Positions 54,544 to 63,345 are shown, counted from the stretch's first letter. The stretch is 64,000 nt of DNA from Pseudomonas subflava (GCF_023823685.1 NZ_JAMXBF010000003.1:434001-498000); one strand, 5' to 3'. Notes: generated by a model from the letters alone, not told the origin. Numbers and translations: made by a program.

Positions 54544-56598
54544 ATGGACCATCTACCCAAGCACCGTAAGTCGCCCTGGCATGCCGGCGAACGCCAGCTG
54601 CAGGAAAAGGTGTACGCCAGCGAGCGCATGGAAGTGATCGGGCAGAAGGTCATCCGCGACTACATGCCCGACCAGCACCGCGAGTTCTACCAGCAGTTGC
54701 CGTTCATGGTGGTCGGCGCGGTGGATGCAGACGGTCGCCCCTGGGCGACCCTGCTCGAAGGGCCGGAAGGTTTCGTCACCTCCGCCGATCCACAGCACCT
54801 GTACCTCGCCAGCCAGCTCGACGCGCAGGACCCGGCCGCCGCCGGACTGCAGGCGGGCAGCGCCATCGGCATGCTCGGCATCGAGCTGCATACGCGCCGC
54901 CGCAACCGCATCAACGGCGTGATCCAGCAGGCCTCGGCCGCAGGCTTCGCGGTGGAGGTCGAACACTCCTACGGCAATTGCCCCAAGTACATCCAGGAAC
55001 GCTCCTACACCCGCGTCACCGTGCCTGCAGGCGGCAAGCCGCCGCGCCAGGACTTCACCAGCCTGGACGACTACAGCAGTGCGCTGATCCGCGCCGCCGA
55101 CACCTTCTTCGTCGCCAGCTACGTCGAGCATGACGACCACCGCCGCTCGGTGGACGTCTCCCACCGTGGCGGCCGCGCCGGTTTCGTCAGGGTCGAGGGC
55201 AACCGCCTGACCATCCCCGACTACGCCGGCAACCTGTTCTTCAACACCCTGGGCAACCTGCAGGCCAACCCGATCGCCGGCCTGCTGTTCGTCGACTTCG
55301 CCAGTGGCGACATGCTGCAAGTCAGCGGGCGCACCGAGCTGCTGCTCGACAGCCCGCTGACCAAGTCTTTCGAAGGCGCCGAGCGGCTGTGGACGGTCGA
55401 GGTCGAGCACGTGGCGCTGCGCCCCGCCGCCGTGGGCATCCGCTGGCAGTTCCACGACTACGCCCCCACCAGCCTGGCCACCGGCACCTGGGCGGAGACC
55501 GAGGAGCGCGTGCGCCAGTACGAGCAACGCCGGCAATGGCAGCAGTGGCGCGTGGCGCGGGTGCAGCAGGAGAGCAGCGACATCCGCTCGCTGTTCCTCG
55601 CCCCGCAGGACAACGCCAGCGTGAACTTCGCCGCCGGCCAGCATCTGCCGATGCGCCTGCAGGCCGGCGACGAAGCTCTGGTCAGGACCTATAGCGTTTC
55701 CAGTGCGCCGTCCGACGGGCATATCCGCATCAGCGTGAAGCTGCAGGGCAAGGCCTCGCGCCACCTGCACGAAAACATCCAGGTCGGCGATCTGCTGGAA
55801 GTGCGCAGCCCGCTGGGCAGCTTCACCCTGGTGGATGACAGCGAGCGGCCGGTGGTGCTGATCGGTGCTGGCGTCGGCATCACGCCGATGATTTCCATGG
55901 CCCGCGAGCTGGTGGCGCAGAACCGCCAGCACCAGCGGGCGCGGCACATCCATCTGTTCCACAGCGCCCGCAGCCTGGCCGAGTTACCCTTCCGCGAGGA
56001 GCTGACGGCGCTGCAACAGCAGTCGGACGGGCTGCTACATATCCACCGCGCCCTGAGCAGCCCCGGCGCCGAGGCGCAGCTCGAACGTGACTATCAATTG
56101 GCCGGCCGTCTGAGCTTCGCCCAGGTCAAGGCGCGCCTGCCGCTGGACGACTACGACTTCTACCTGTGCGGCCCCAGCGGTTTTCTGCAGGACATGTACG
56201 ACGGCCTGCGCGGCCTCAACATCCCCGACCAGCGCATCCACGCCGAGGCCTTCGGCCCCTCCGCCCTGCGCCGTTCGCAGAGCGAACAGCCACCGAGCTT
56301 GGAGCAGCCACCAGCAGCCACGGTGCCGGTGCCGGTGTACTTCTCCGCCTCGGCCACCGAGGCGCGCTGGAAGCCCGACAGCGGCAGCCTGCTGGAGCTG
56401 GCCGAAAGCCGTGGCCTGAGCCCCGAATTCAGCTGCCGTGGCGGCTCGTGCGGCACCTGCGCCGCCAGGCTGGTCAGCGGCGCCGTGCATTACCCCAATC
56501 CGCCGGCGCAGCTGCCGGATGGCGACAAGGTGCTGATCTGCTGCGCCGTGCCGGCGCAGACCGACGACAGCCCGCAACCCCTGGTGCTGGATCTCTGA
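54544..56598 (+). CDS. Fusion of PNPOx-like, FAD/NAD(P)H reductase and 2Fe-2S ferredoxin domains
   Basis: A protein of 684 residues. Residues 40-310 form a split-barrel pyridoxamine-phosphate-oxidase-like domain (LPFMVVGAVDADGRPWATLL, GLLFVDFASGDMLQVSGRTE). Residues 330-570 form a ferredoxin-reductase unit (VRTYSVSSAPSDGHIRISVK, VVLIGAGVGITPMISMA, YDFYLCGPSGFLQDM). Residues 595-684 are a plant-type ferredoxin with CRGGSCGTC and a fourth Cys in LICCAVP. It looks like a self-contained electron chain from NAD(P)H to FAD to iron-sulfur to the flavin-binding barrel. Substrate unknown. GAGGAGCG precedes the ATG. It follows the GST gene. Confidence 0.88.
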   Translation: MDHLPKHRKSPWHAGERQLQEKVYASERMEVIGQKVIRDYMPDQHREFYQQLPFMVVGAVDADGRPWATLLEGPEGFVTSADPQHLYLASQLDAQDPAAAGLQAGSAIGMLGIELHTRRRNRINGVIQQASAAGFAVEVEHSYGNCPKYIQERSYTRVTVPAGGKPPRQDFTSLDDYSSALIRAADTFFVASYVEHDDHRRSVDVSHRGGRAGFVRVEGNRLTIPDYAGNLFFNTLGNLQANPIAGLLFVDFASGDMLQVSGRTELLLDSPLTKSFEGAERLWTVEVEHVALRPAAVGIRWQFHDYAPTSLATGTWAETEERVRQYEQRRQWQQWRVARVQQESSDIRSLFLAPQDNASVNFAAGQHLPMRLQAGDEALVRTYSVSSAPSDGHIRISVKLQGKASRHLHENIQVGDLLEVRSPLGSFTLVDDSERPVVLIGAGVGITPMISMARELVAQNRQHQRARHIHLFHSARSLAELPFREELTALQQQSDGLLHIHRALSSPGAEAQLERDYQLAGRLSFAQVKARLPLDDYDFYLCGPSGFLQDMYDGLRGLNIPDQRIHAEAFGPSALRRSQSEQPPSLEQPPAATVPVPVYFSASATEARWKPDSGSLLELAESRGLSPEFSCRGGSCGTCAARLVSGAVHYPNPPAQLPDGDKVLICCAVPAQTDDSPQPLVLDL

Positions 56599-56613
56599 CG
56601 AGGAGGCCGTGAC

Positions 56614-56853
56614 ATGAACAGAAGCGATTTGCGCAGTTGGGAAATGCAGCCGTCCGTGCAATGGCACGACGCACCCGCGTCATCTCCGCCGAGCCGTGAC
56701 GTCATGGAGTGGGAAGCCAACCTGCTGCTGCCGCAGATGGCCGCGGCGCTCGAACACCCTTGCTCCGCCGCCTCGGCCAACCGCCTGCTCAGCCTGTGGC
56801 GCGCGCTACGCACCGGCATTCGTCAGCCAGTCGCCGGCGCCGCGCGCCACTGA
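56614..56853 (+). CDS. Hypothetical small protein, 79 residues
   Basis: A short soluble protein ([37 protein letters not shown]) without signal peptide or membrane helix. I do not recognise a family. GAGGAGGCC just before the ATG is a strong ribosome site. It lies 15 bp after the fusion gene and 35 bp before the SnoaL-like gene, so it is probably part of the same operon. Confidence 0.6.
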   Translation: MNRSDLRSWEMQPSVQWHDAPASSPPSRDVMEWEANLLLPQMAAALEHPCSAASANRLLSLWRALRTGIRQPVAGAARH

Positions 56854-56888
56854 ACGCCCCAATCCCCTTCGCCCACAGGAGCAAGCCC

Positions 56889-57365
56889 ATGTCCACGCCC
56901 GAAATCCGCCAGCCGGTTCCACCCTTCACCCGCGAGACCGCGATCCTCAAGGTGCGTCTGGCCGAAGACGGTTGGAACAGCCGTGATGCCGGCAAGGTGG
57001 CCCTCGCCTATACCCCGGATACCCAGTGGCGCAACCGCGCGGAGTTCGCCAGCAGCCGCGCCGAGGCGCAGGCCTTCCTGACCCGCAAGTGGAACAAGGA
57101 GCTCGAATACCGCCTGATCAAGGAGCTGTGGGCCTTCACCGAGAACCGCATCGCCGTGCGTTATGCCTACGAATGGCACGACGACTCCGGCAACTGGTTC
57201 CGTTCCTACGGCAACGAGAACTGGGAGTTCGCCGACAACGGTCTGATGGCCCACCGCTTCGCCTGCATCAACGACCTGCCCATCAGCGAGGCCGAGCGCA
57301 AGTTCCGCTGGCCGCTGGGGCGTCGCCCGGACGATCATCCGGGGCTGTCGGAGCTGGGCCTCTAG
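56889..57365 (+). CDS. DUF1348 (SnoaL-like/NTF2 fold) protein
   Basis: A protein of 158 residues ([27 protein letters not shown]-type strand [32 protein letters not shown]). This matches the DUF1348 family with a cone-shaped NTF2-like fold, of unknown function though often found near redox genes. ATG 56889 begins the family alignment; the upstream open frame is the small 79-residue gene read in another frame. It is last in the GST to DUF1348 operon. Confidence 0.85.
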   Translation: MSTPEIRQPVPPFTRETAILKVRLAEDGWNSRDAGKVALAYTPDTQWRNRAEFASSRAEAQAFLTRKWNKELEYRLIKELWAFTENRIAVRYAYEWHDDSGNWFRSYGNENWEFADNGLMAHRFACINDLPISEAERKFRWPLGRRPDDHPGLSELGL

Positions 57366-57473
57366 CGGACGAGCCGCAAGCGCGGAGGCCGTGACCGCTT
57401 GTTTTGGAAGATCCCGGTGACAGGCTACCGGCCGGAGATCGGCGCCCGAAGCAGCGCCGCGGCCTCCGGCTCG

Positions 57474-57950
57474 TTATAGCGGCTCCGTGGCGGGCATGTG
57501 CCGTCGACCCTCGAGCATGCTGGCCTCGGGCAGATAGATTCTGCCGGTCAGGCTGAACGGCCCCTCTTGCGGGATCGGTATCCAGTTGCTGCGTTTCGCG
57601 GCATCCGGCGCCTCGCTTTGCAGGAGCAGGTCCAGCGATCCGTCCTCGTTGTATGCGAGCGGATCGCGATCACCCAGGGCATAGCGGCACGGTGGATTGG
57701 CGCGTCGCCATCATAGGCGGTCACCGACCAGAAGGCCTTGGCGGGTGGCAGCTGCCCGGCCGCGAAGTGCAGGCGGTAGCGCCGCCCACCCTGCAGTGGC
57801 GGGCCCTGACCCTCGAGGTTGGCGTTCGGGTAGAGCGCATCGGCCGCCAGATTCGCACCGAAACCCGCCATGGCCACCACGCGCACCGGGCCGCGCGAGA
57901 TCGATTGAACGCCCAGCAATCCGGTGACCGACGCGCCGACCGATTGTCAT
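57474..57950 (-). pseudogene. DUF1214 protein remnant, truncated and frameshifted
   Basis: The leftward reading gives ALYPNANLEGQGPPLQGGRR, HFAAGQLPPAKAFWSVTAYD, then the frame is lost near 57700. In another frame the family continues (YALGDRDPLAYNEDGSLDLL, PIPQEGPFSLTGRIYLPE) to TAA at 57474-57476. The 5' side stops being homologous near 57940, so most of the protein is missing. This is a clear remnant of a DUF1214 C-terminal domain with at least one indel. Confidence 0.8.
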
Positions 57951-58068
57951 CCGGCGCGACATCTGGCTAGCATTCCCGACATCCAATAGCCCCGCCATCA
58001 CGCCGGGGAACGTCCTGGCCGGCGTTCCGTCATGCCCTCCGTGCTCGGCTCCCGTCGCTGACTCCCAC

Positions 58069-59244
58069 GTGCTCGAATCCATGGTCACCACCGTCATCCT
58101 CGGCATGCTCTGCGTGCATCTGCTGTGTTTCTGCGTGATGTTCCTGCTGATCAGCACCCGGCTGAACGGCAAGAAGATGGGCATGGAAGTATTCGCCCTG
58201 GGCAATCTGCTGCTCGGGCTCGCCTACATCCTGCAGTTGCTGGGCGGCCCGGCGGGCTGGGGATTGATGAGCGTCGTCAACCACACGCTCACACTCTGTG
58301 CGCCCATCGCCTACGTCCTCGGCGCCCTGCGCTTCTTCGACCGACCGACCCCGGTGTGGCGGCCGCTGCTGACGGTGGCGGCCGGTTATACCGCGATGCA
58401 GGTGCTGGTGCAGACGACGCTCGGCAGCGAGGCCCGTCACGCGTTACTGGCGGGCTCGTGCGCCGCGCTCTTTCTGGCCATGGCCCTGGCCGCGCTCTAC
58501 GCCGGCCGCGCCGTTGCGCGGGACCTGCGCGCCGAGATGGCGGTGTTCGCCGTGCTGATCGGCGTCCTCGGCGCGCTCAATGCCGCGAAGCTGGTGGTGA
58601 TCCTTTCCGGCGGCCTCGAGGCCCTCGACCTGAACAGCGCCTTTCAGCGGACCTTCTACATCTACATGTCCTTCCTCGGCACCGTGCTGCCGCCGTGCGT
58701 GGTCTGGCTGGTGCTGCGCCGACTCACGGACGAACTGCGCAGCATGGCCGCCCACGACCCGCTCACCCGGGTGCTGAACCGGCGCGGGCTGATGGAAGGC
58801 CTGGAGGCGCACTTCCGCTCGCGAACGGCCGGGCCGGCCTACCTGCTGATCGTCGATATCGATCACTTCAAGGACATCAACGACACCCATGGCCACCAGG
58901 TGGGCGACCGGGTGATCTGCCACGTCGCCCAGGTCCTCAAGGCCAGCGCCCGCCAGGGCGATCTGATCTGCCGGCTGGGTGGCGAGGAGTTCGTGGTGAT
59001 CAGCCTGGACACGACCCGGGACGGCGCCTTGCAGCTGGCAGAACGCACCCGCGCGGCGATCGAACACAGCGAAGTCCCCGGCACCAGCCCGGACCGGCCG
59101 CTGAGCTGCACCGTGACCCTCGGCGTCTCGGCGGGACTCACAAGTGCGCAGGCCCTCGACGCCTGCATCCAGCAGGCGGATGCCGCGCTCTACCGGGGCA
59201 AGGCGGCGGGGCGCAATCGCGTCGAGTGCGTTCACGCGACGTGA
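58069..59244 (+). CDS. Membrane diguanylate cyclase (GGDEF)
   Basis: A protein of 391 residues from GTG 58069, or 387 from ATG 58081. Residues 1-215 hold about six or seven membrane helices (TTVILGMLCVHLLCFCVMFL, LAGSCAALFLAMALAALYAG). The GGDEF domain runs from about residue 225 (HDPLTRVLNRRGLMEG, VDIDHFKDINDTHGHQVGD) with the active site CRLGGEEFVVIS (GGEEF form). It makes c-di-GMP from two GTP. The first 50 bp recur as a fragment at 45565-45614. Signal sensed is unknown. Confidence 0.9.
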   Translation: MLESMVTTVILGMLCVHLLCFCVMFLLISTRLNGKKMGMEVFALGNLLLGLAYILQLLGGPAGWGLMSVVNHTLTLCAPIAYVLGALRFFDRPTPVWRPLLTVAAGYTAMQVLVQTTLGSEARHALLAGSCAALFLAMALAALYAGRAVARDLRAEMAVFAVLIGVLGALNAAKLVVILSGGLEALDLNSAFQRTFYIYMSFLGTVLPPCVVWLVLRRLTDELRSMAAHDPLTRVLNRRGLMEGLEAHFRSRTAGPAYLLIVDIDHFKDINDTHGHQVGDRVICHVAQVLKASARQGDLICRLGGEEFVVISLDTTRDGALQLAERTRAAIEHSEVPGTSPDRPLSCTVTLGVSAGLTSAQALDACIQQADAALYRGKAAGRNRVECVHAT

Positions 59245-59393
59245 TCGGGCAGCCGCCGTAGCGGCCCGTTGCGGTAATGCAGGCGCAGGTCACCGCGAGC
59301 CGACCAGCCCAGATTGGCTAGCTGCCGAAGATGAAAGCGCTGTACCGCTCTGCCTTGAGGTCCGAGACTCACGCACGCCCTGAGCCCCCGACA

Positions 59394-59417
59394 GGGGCCG
59401 GGCTAGGCCCGGGCCCC
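59394..59417. terminator. GC-rich hairpin between convergent genes
   Basis: GGGGCC-GGGC / GCCC-GGGCCCC hairpin, itself enclosed by CCCCGA/TCGGGG. No T-tract follows in either direction, so it may act as a two-way barrier or only as an mRNA end. It lies between the cyclase and EF-hand genes. Confidence 0.35.
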
Positions 59418-59418
59418 G

Positions 59419-59865
59419 TCATCGGGGTGACGCGGCCTCGCCGCGGAAGCGCTGCAGCTCCTCGCGGGTCACCTCGCGGTTGCCGTCTGCGTCGGCCAGC
59501 AGCATCAGGGCGACGGCAGCGTCCGCGTACTCCGCTTCGGTCACCTTGCCGTCGCGGTTGCCGTCCCAGTATTCCAGCGTCTTGCGCGCCACCGATGCCA
59601 GCACGTCGGCCGGCCATACCCCGTCGGGACAGGACTCGGCGGCCGTGAACTCGGCGATCTCCTGCGCCTCGACGCCGCCGCTGGCATCGCGGTCGATGCG
59701 GAGGAAGTTCGCCGGCGCCACGACCCGCGCCTCGTCCACGGAGATCGCGCCGTCGCCGTTGGTGTCTTCCGCATGGAAGATGTCCTCGATATCGGCGGCG
59801 AAGCCATGGGCGCCGGTCAACGCGAGAAGCAGGCCGGCGAAACGAATCCGAGCGAGCGAGGGCAT
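59419..59865 (-). CDS. Exported EF-hand calcium-binding protein
   Basis: A protein of 148 residues with a signal peptide (ARIRFAGLLLALTGAHGFA). Four EF-hand-type loops follow: DTNGDGAISVDE, DRDASGGVEAQE, DGNRDGKVTEAE and DADGNREVTREE. The arrangement is of two pairs, as in calerythrin/calmodulin-like proteins. It is periplasmic by prediction and should bind calcium there. ATG 59865 is preferred because AGGAAG precedes it; the frame is open upstream. Regulatory or structural role unknown. Confidence 0.8.
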   Translation of the reverse strand: MPSLARIRFAGLLLALTGAHGFAADIEDIFHAEDTNGDGAISVDEARVVAPANFLRIDRDASGGVEAQEIAEFTAAESCPDGVWPADVLASVARKTLEYWDGNRDGKVTEAEYADAAVALMLLADADGNREVTREELQRFRGEAASPR

Positions 59866-60011
59866 CTGGACTTCCTGTGGCGGCAGGCGGACGAACGCTC
59901 CGCCGGATGACATGGAAGCTGGGAATCTAGGGGCGCGGGGAGGCGGGGGCAATTAGCACATGTGCACTAGCGCGGCCGCGGCGGAAGCCGTTACCCCCTT
60001 TCGAGGGCAAC

Positions 60012-60032
60012 AAAAAGCCGCCCGCAGGCGGC
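60012..60032 (-). terminator. Intrinsic terminator after the small membrane-protein gene
   Basis: Read leftward: GCCGCC-TGCG-GGCGGC followed by five T. It lies 18 bp downstream of the stop of the gene at 60050-60235 and ends the second small-protein operon. Confidence 0.8.
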
Positions 60033-60049
60033 TGAGATCGAACCCGCGC

Positions 60050-60235
60050 TCAGCGCAGGATCGGGTCGAACTTGAAGCGGCGGCCCGCCACCAGCGCGAA
60101 GGCGAAGGCGAAACCGAAGAAGCCCGAAGCGCATTTCAGTGCCAGCGCGGGGATCTCGGCCATATCGGGGTTCAGCCAGAGGGAACCCAGGCTCAGCAGG
60201 GTCATGATCAGCAGAAACACGGCGCTACGGGACAT
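60050..60235 (-). CDS. Small membrane protein, 61 residues
   Basis: One N-terminal transmembrane helix (SAVFLLIMTLLSLGSLWL) and a second, weaker one (FFGFAFAFALVAG), with a basic end RRFKFDPILR. I do not recognise a family. AAGGAG precedes ATG 60235. It is the second gene of a two-gene leftward operon, after the exported RWVF-ended protein, mirroring the plan at 39930-40430 where a small two-helix protein follows an exported RWVF-ended protein. Confidence 0.65.
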   Translation of the reverse strand: MSRSAVFLLIMTLLSLGSLWLNPDMAEIPALALKCASGFFGFAFAFALVAGRRFKFDPILR

Positions 60236-60259
60236 GGCAGGCTCCTTTCGGTCGGTCGC

Positions 60260-60571
60260 TTAGAACACCCAGCGCGGGGTGCTGTCGGACGGGCGCGGCT
60301 GGCGGGCGGCGGTGTCGGTGTCACCCTGGTCGGAGATGCGCACCCAGCGGCCGTCCTCGCGTGCGGCGCGGGAGGCCTGACGACGCAGCTCGGCATAACC
60401 GTCGAGGTCGAGGAGGGAAGTGGCATCCTGAGCCTGGCCGACCTGGACGGCCGGTACGGTCAGTTCTGCGGTCTTCGCGGCGGCGCCGGCCGAGCCGGTG
60501 AACTCCGTGGCGTAAGCTCCATTGACCAGCAGTGCGGCAGCGCAGAACAGGCTCAGGTGAACAGTGTGCAT
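60260..60571 (-). CDS. Exported protein ending in RWVF, 103 residues
   Basis: A signal peptide (LSLFCAAALLVNGAYA) is followed by a polar region with LDLDGYAELRRQASRAARED and a C-terminus ending STPRWVF. The last four residues equal those of the exported protein at 40185-40430. I do not recognise a family. It starts a leftward operon behind a sigma54-type promoter (60618-60633) with two TGCA-type palindromes further upstream. Confidence 0.65.
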   Translation of the reverse strand: MHTVHLSLFCAAALLVNGAYATEFTGSAGAAAKTAELTVPAVQVGQAQDATSLLDLDGYAELRRQASRAAREDGRWVRISDQGDTDTAARQPRPSDSTPRWVF

Positions 60572-60617
60572 GGTGCTTCTCCGTCAGCGGGTGAATGGGG
60601 CTTACGGAGACTGATGT

Positions 60618-60633
60618 TGCAGCGGCCATGCCA
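60618..60633 (-). promoter_or_regulatory. Sigma54 promoter of the second small-protein operon
   Basis: Read leftward, TGGCAT-GGCCG-CTGCA matches TGGCAY-N5-TTGCA with one mismatch at -12. The transcript would start near 60606, 35 bp before the ATG at 60571. AT-rich DNA lies upstream. Confidence 0.65.
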
Positions 60634-60702
60634 ACTTATTCGCTTTAAAATTTCCTTTTAAATCAGCAACTTATTTTATCGATGACACCACCGTGTCATG
60701 CG

Positions 60703-60750
60703 CTTTGCAAAGTGCACGCTTTTACTCATTGCAAATTGCACGACCGTGCA
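60703..60750. promoter_or_regulatory. TGCA-type palindromes upstream of the second sigma54 promoter
   Basis: CTTTGCAAAG (60703-60712) and TGCACG-AC-CGTGCA (60737-60750). The 14-mer GCAAATTGCACGAC (60731-60744) differs by one base from GCAACTTGCACGAC at 41067-41080. The distances to the -24 element match the first operon. Part of the segment overlaps the end of the kinase gene at 60722. Confidence 0.6.
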
Positions 60751-61930
60751 GGCGCGGCAGCAGGACGGTGAAGCAGGAACCCTCGCCTACCCGGCTGCAC
60801 ACGGTGATATGTCCGCCGTGGGCATGGACGATCTGCTCGCTGATGTAGAGCCCCAGGCCGAGCCCCTGGGCGACGCTGGTGTCGCCGACCCGCTCGAACT
60901 GCTCGAAGATGCGCCGCTGGTCGACCTCGGAGATGCCCAGGCCCCGGTCGCGCACCTCGGCGCAGACCTGTTCGCCCTCTTCCCAGACGCGCATCGTCAC
61001 CGGCTTGCCACCGCCGTAGCGCAGGGCGTTGGTCAGCAGGTTGGCCAGCACCTGCTCGATGCGGAATTCGTCCATCAGCACGGGCGCGGGACCATCGACC
61101 GCCAGCTCCACATGGCAGCCGGCGCTGGCGAACTGGGCCGCCAGGTTTTCCACCACGCGCCCGGCCAGCACGCCCAAATCGCCGGGCTGCGGGCGGATCG
61201 ACAGCTTGCCAGTGCGGATGCGGGTCACGTCCAGCATGTCGTCGATCAGCCGGGTCAGGCTGCGGATCTGCCGCTCGTCGCGGGCGGTCATCTCGCGCAG
61301 CTTGTCCAGGGTGAAGGCCTCGTCGCGGTTCTGCTGCAGGCGCATCTTGCGCAGCTGCACCTCCAGCGTCAGGCCGTTGAGTGGCGTGCGCAGCTCGTGG
61401 GACACCACCGACATGAACACGTCGCGCATCTGCACGGCCTTCTGCAGCTCCGTCTGCGTCTCGCGCAGTTCGGTGAGCAGCGCTTCCTGCTCCCGACGAG
61501 CCGCCTGCAGTTCCTCGAGCTGATGGCTCAGCGCCTTGCGCTGGCGATACAGCTCGACGAACACCGCCACCTTGCTGCGCACCTCGAACGGCGAGAGCGG
61601 CTTGTGCAGGAAATCCACCGCGCCGCTCTCGTAGCCCTTGAACGCGTAGTTCAGCTCGCGCCCGGCGGCACTGACGAAGATGATCGGGATGTGCTTGGTC
61701 TTCTCCGTACCGCGCATCAGCTCGGCCAGCTCGAAGCCGTTCATGCCAGGCATCTGCACGTCGAGAATGGCCAGCGCGAACTCGTGTTCCAGCAGCAGCG
61801 ACAGCGCCTGGTCGGCGTTGGCAGCCTGGTAGACGGTGCGCTCGTCGTCCTGGATGAGCTTGTGCAGCGCCAGCAGGTTTTCCGGCAGATCATCGACGAT
61901 CAGCAGCTTGGCTTCGATCTTCCTCAACAT
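60722..61930 (-). CDS. Receiver-histidine kinase (REC-coiled coil-HisKA-HATPase)
   Basis: A protein of 402 residues. The N-terminal receiver (LLIVDDLPENLLALHKLIQ, LAILDVQMPGMNGFELAELM with the phospho-acceptor Asp, FLHKPLSPFEV) is followed by a helical linker, then HisKA with His in MSVVSHELRTPLNGL and HATPase boxes NALRYGGGK, DRGLGISE and GLGLGLYISE. It has no membrane segment. ATG 61930 lies 7 bases inside the end of the CheB gene. The cluster of hybrid kinase, CheR, CheB and this kinase suggests one cytoplasmic signalling pathway. Confidence 0.88.
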   Translation of the reverse strand: MLRKIEAKLLIVDDLPENLLALHKLIQDDERTVYQAANADQALSLLLEHEFALAILDVQMPGMNGFELAELMRGTEKTKHIPIIFVSAAGRELNYAFKGYESGAVDFLHKPLSPFEVRSKVAVFVELYRQRKALSHQLEELQAARREQEALLTELRETQTELQKAVQMRDVFMSVVSHELRTPLNGLTLEVQLRKMRLQQNRDEAFTLDKLREMTARDERQIRSLTRLIDDMLDVTRIRTGKLSIRPQPGDLGVLAGRVVENLAAQFASAGCHVELAVDGPAPVLMDEFRIEQVLANLLTNALRYGGGKPVTMRVWEEGEQVCAEVRDRGLGISEVDQRRIFEQFERVGDTSVAQGLGLGLYISEQIVHAHGGHITVCSRVGEGSCFTVLLPRLHGRAICNE

Positions 61931-62538
61931 AGGGGGGCATCCAGTTCGGCGAGCAGCGTGCGCATGGCATCGATGGGCAGGAGAAAGTCCGGCTGCAACA
62001 GCGCCAGCGCCGCCTCCGGCATGGTCCGCACCTGAGCGTCGGACGGTGTTTGTACCAGTGTCAGGCCACCGGCCCGGGCAATCGCCAGCAGGCCGGCGGC
62101 GCCGTCCTCGTTGGCGCCAGTAAGCAGCGCGCCAGCTGCCCCGGCGCCATAGGCGTCGGCGGCGGACTCGAAGAGAATGTCGATCGAGGGTCGGGAAAAG
62201 TGTCGGGGTTCTTCGCGGCTCAGCGAGAAGCTGCGATCCATCTCGATGGAAAGATGGTAGCCCGCCGGCGCCACGTAAAGCACGCCGCCACGCAGACGCT
62301 CCTTGTCCTCGGCCTCCTTGACCGCCAAACCCACACGGCGGGCGAGCAGCTCCACCAGCAGGTTGTCGCCGCTCTCCGGCATATGCAGCATGCACACCAC
62401 CGGCAGGCGGAAGTCTGCCGGCAGCCCATCGAACAGGTTCATCAGCGCCTCGACGCCACCTGCCGACGCACCGACCAGAATGGCCTCCAGCGGCGCACGC
62501 GAACGCCCGCGCAGGCGGATCTGCGGTTGCCTGCTCAT
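61924..62538 (-). CDS. CheB-type methylesterase, single-domain
   Basis: A protein of 204 residues with the CheB catalytic domain: LVGASAGGVEALMNLFDGLP (catalytic Ser), VVCMLHMPE (His) and LLTGANEDGAAGLLAI (Asp). It lacks the N-terminal receiver domain of classical CheB, so control must come from a partner. The receiver-kinase gene overlaps its 3' end by 7 bases, and it overlaps the upstream CheR gene by 4 bases. Substrate is a chemoreceptor or another methylated protein; not known here. Confidence 0.9.
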   Translation of the reverse strand: MSRQPQIRLRGRSRAPLEAILVGASAGGVEALMNLFDGLPADFRLPVVCMLHMPESGDNLLVELLARRVGLAVKEAEDKERLRGGVLYVAPAGYHLSIEMDRSFSLSREEPRHFSRPSIDILFESAADAYGAGAAGALLTGANEDGAAGLLAIARAGGLTLVQTPSDAQVRTMPEAALALLQPDFLLPIDAMRTLLAELDAPLC

Positions 62539-63344
62539 CGCTTGCGGAAGATCCGTTCCTGCCGCACCAGCGCCTCGAACTGCCGGGCGTAGCCGGAGAA
62601 GTCCAGGCTCTCCTTGCTGCCCAGGCCGAGGAAACCGCGGTGGCAGAGCGACTCGTGGAACAGCCCCAGGGCCCGGTCCTGCAGGCCGCGGTTGAAGTAG
62701 ATCAGCACGTTGCGGCAGGAGATCAGCTGGGTCTCGGCGAACACGCTGTCGGTGGCCAGGCTGTGATCGGCGAAGGTCACGTTGTCACGCAGCGTCTTGT
62801 CGAACAGCGCGCGGTCGTAGGCCGCGGTGTAGTAATCGGAGAACGCGCGCTTGCCGCCGGAGCGCTGGTAGTTCTCGGTATAGGTGCGGATGTGGTCGAG
62901 GGCGAAGATACCCTGCTCGGCCTTCTCCAGCGAATGTGGATTGATGTCGGTGGCATAAATCATGGTCCGCTCGAGCAGCCCTTCCTCGCGCAGCAGGATG
63001 GCCAGCGAATACACCTCTTCGCCGGTGCTGCAGCCGGCCACCCACACCTTCAGCGATGGGTAGGTGTGCAGCAGCGGCACCACCTGCTGGCGCAGGGCGA
63101 GGAAGTAGCCGGGGTCGCGAAACATCTCGCTGACCGGGATGGTGAGGAACTGCAGCAGCTGCATGAACGCCTTGGGGTCATGAAGGATGCGTTCCTGCAG
63201 GGCCGAGATGGTCGGGCAGTCCAGCTGCGCCTGGGCCTGGCGCACCCGCCGCTTCAGCGACGCGCCCGCGTAGTCGCGGAAGTCGTAGCTGTAGCGCAGG
63301 TAGATCGCCTCGATCAGCAGGCGCAGTTCGATCTCGTCGGGCAT
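62535..63344 (-). CDS. CheR-type methyltransferase
   Basis: A protein of 269 residues. The helical N-terminal part (IYLRYSYDFRDYAGASLKRR) and SAM-binding domain (VWVAGCSTGEEVYSLAILLR, IYATDINPHSLEKAEQGIF, LISCRNVLIYFN) match CheR. It methylates glutamates using S-adenosylmethionine, with the adjacent CheB reversing this. Its stop overlaps the CheB start by 4 bp. It is just 1 bp downstream of the hybrid kinase. Confidence 0.92.
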   Translation of the reverse strand: MPDEIELRLLIEAIYLRYSYDFRDYAGASLKRRVRQAQAQLDCPTISALQERILHDPKAFMQLLQFLTIPVSEMFRDPGYFLALRQQVVPLLHTYPSLKVWVAGCSTGEEVYSLAILLREEGLLERTMIYATDINPHSLEKAEQGIFALDHIRTYTENYQRSGGKRAFSDYYTAAYDRALFDKTLRDNVTFADHSLATDSVFAETQLISCRNVLIYFNRGLQDRALGLFHESLCHRGFLGLGSKESLDFSGYARQFEALVRQERIFRKR

Positions 63345-63345
63345 T

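Noticed and set aside
61931..62395. Extension of the receiver-kinase upstream to 62395
   Set aside because: The stretch is the CheB gene read in another frame; the receiver domain begins at ATG 61930.
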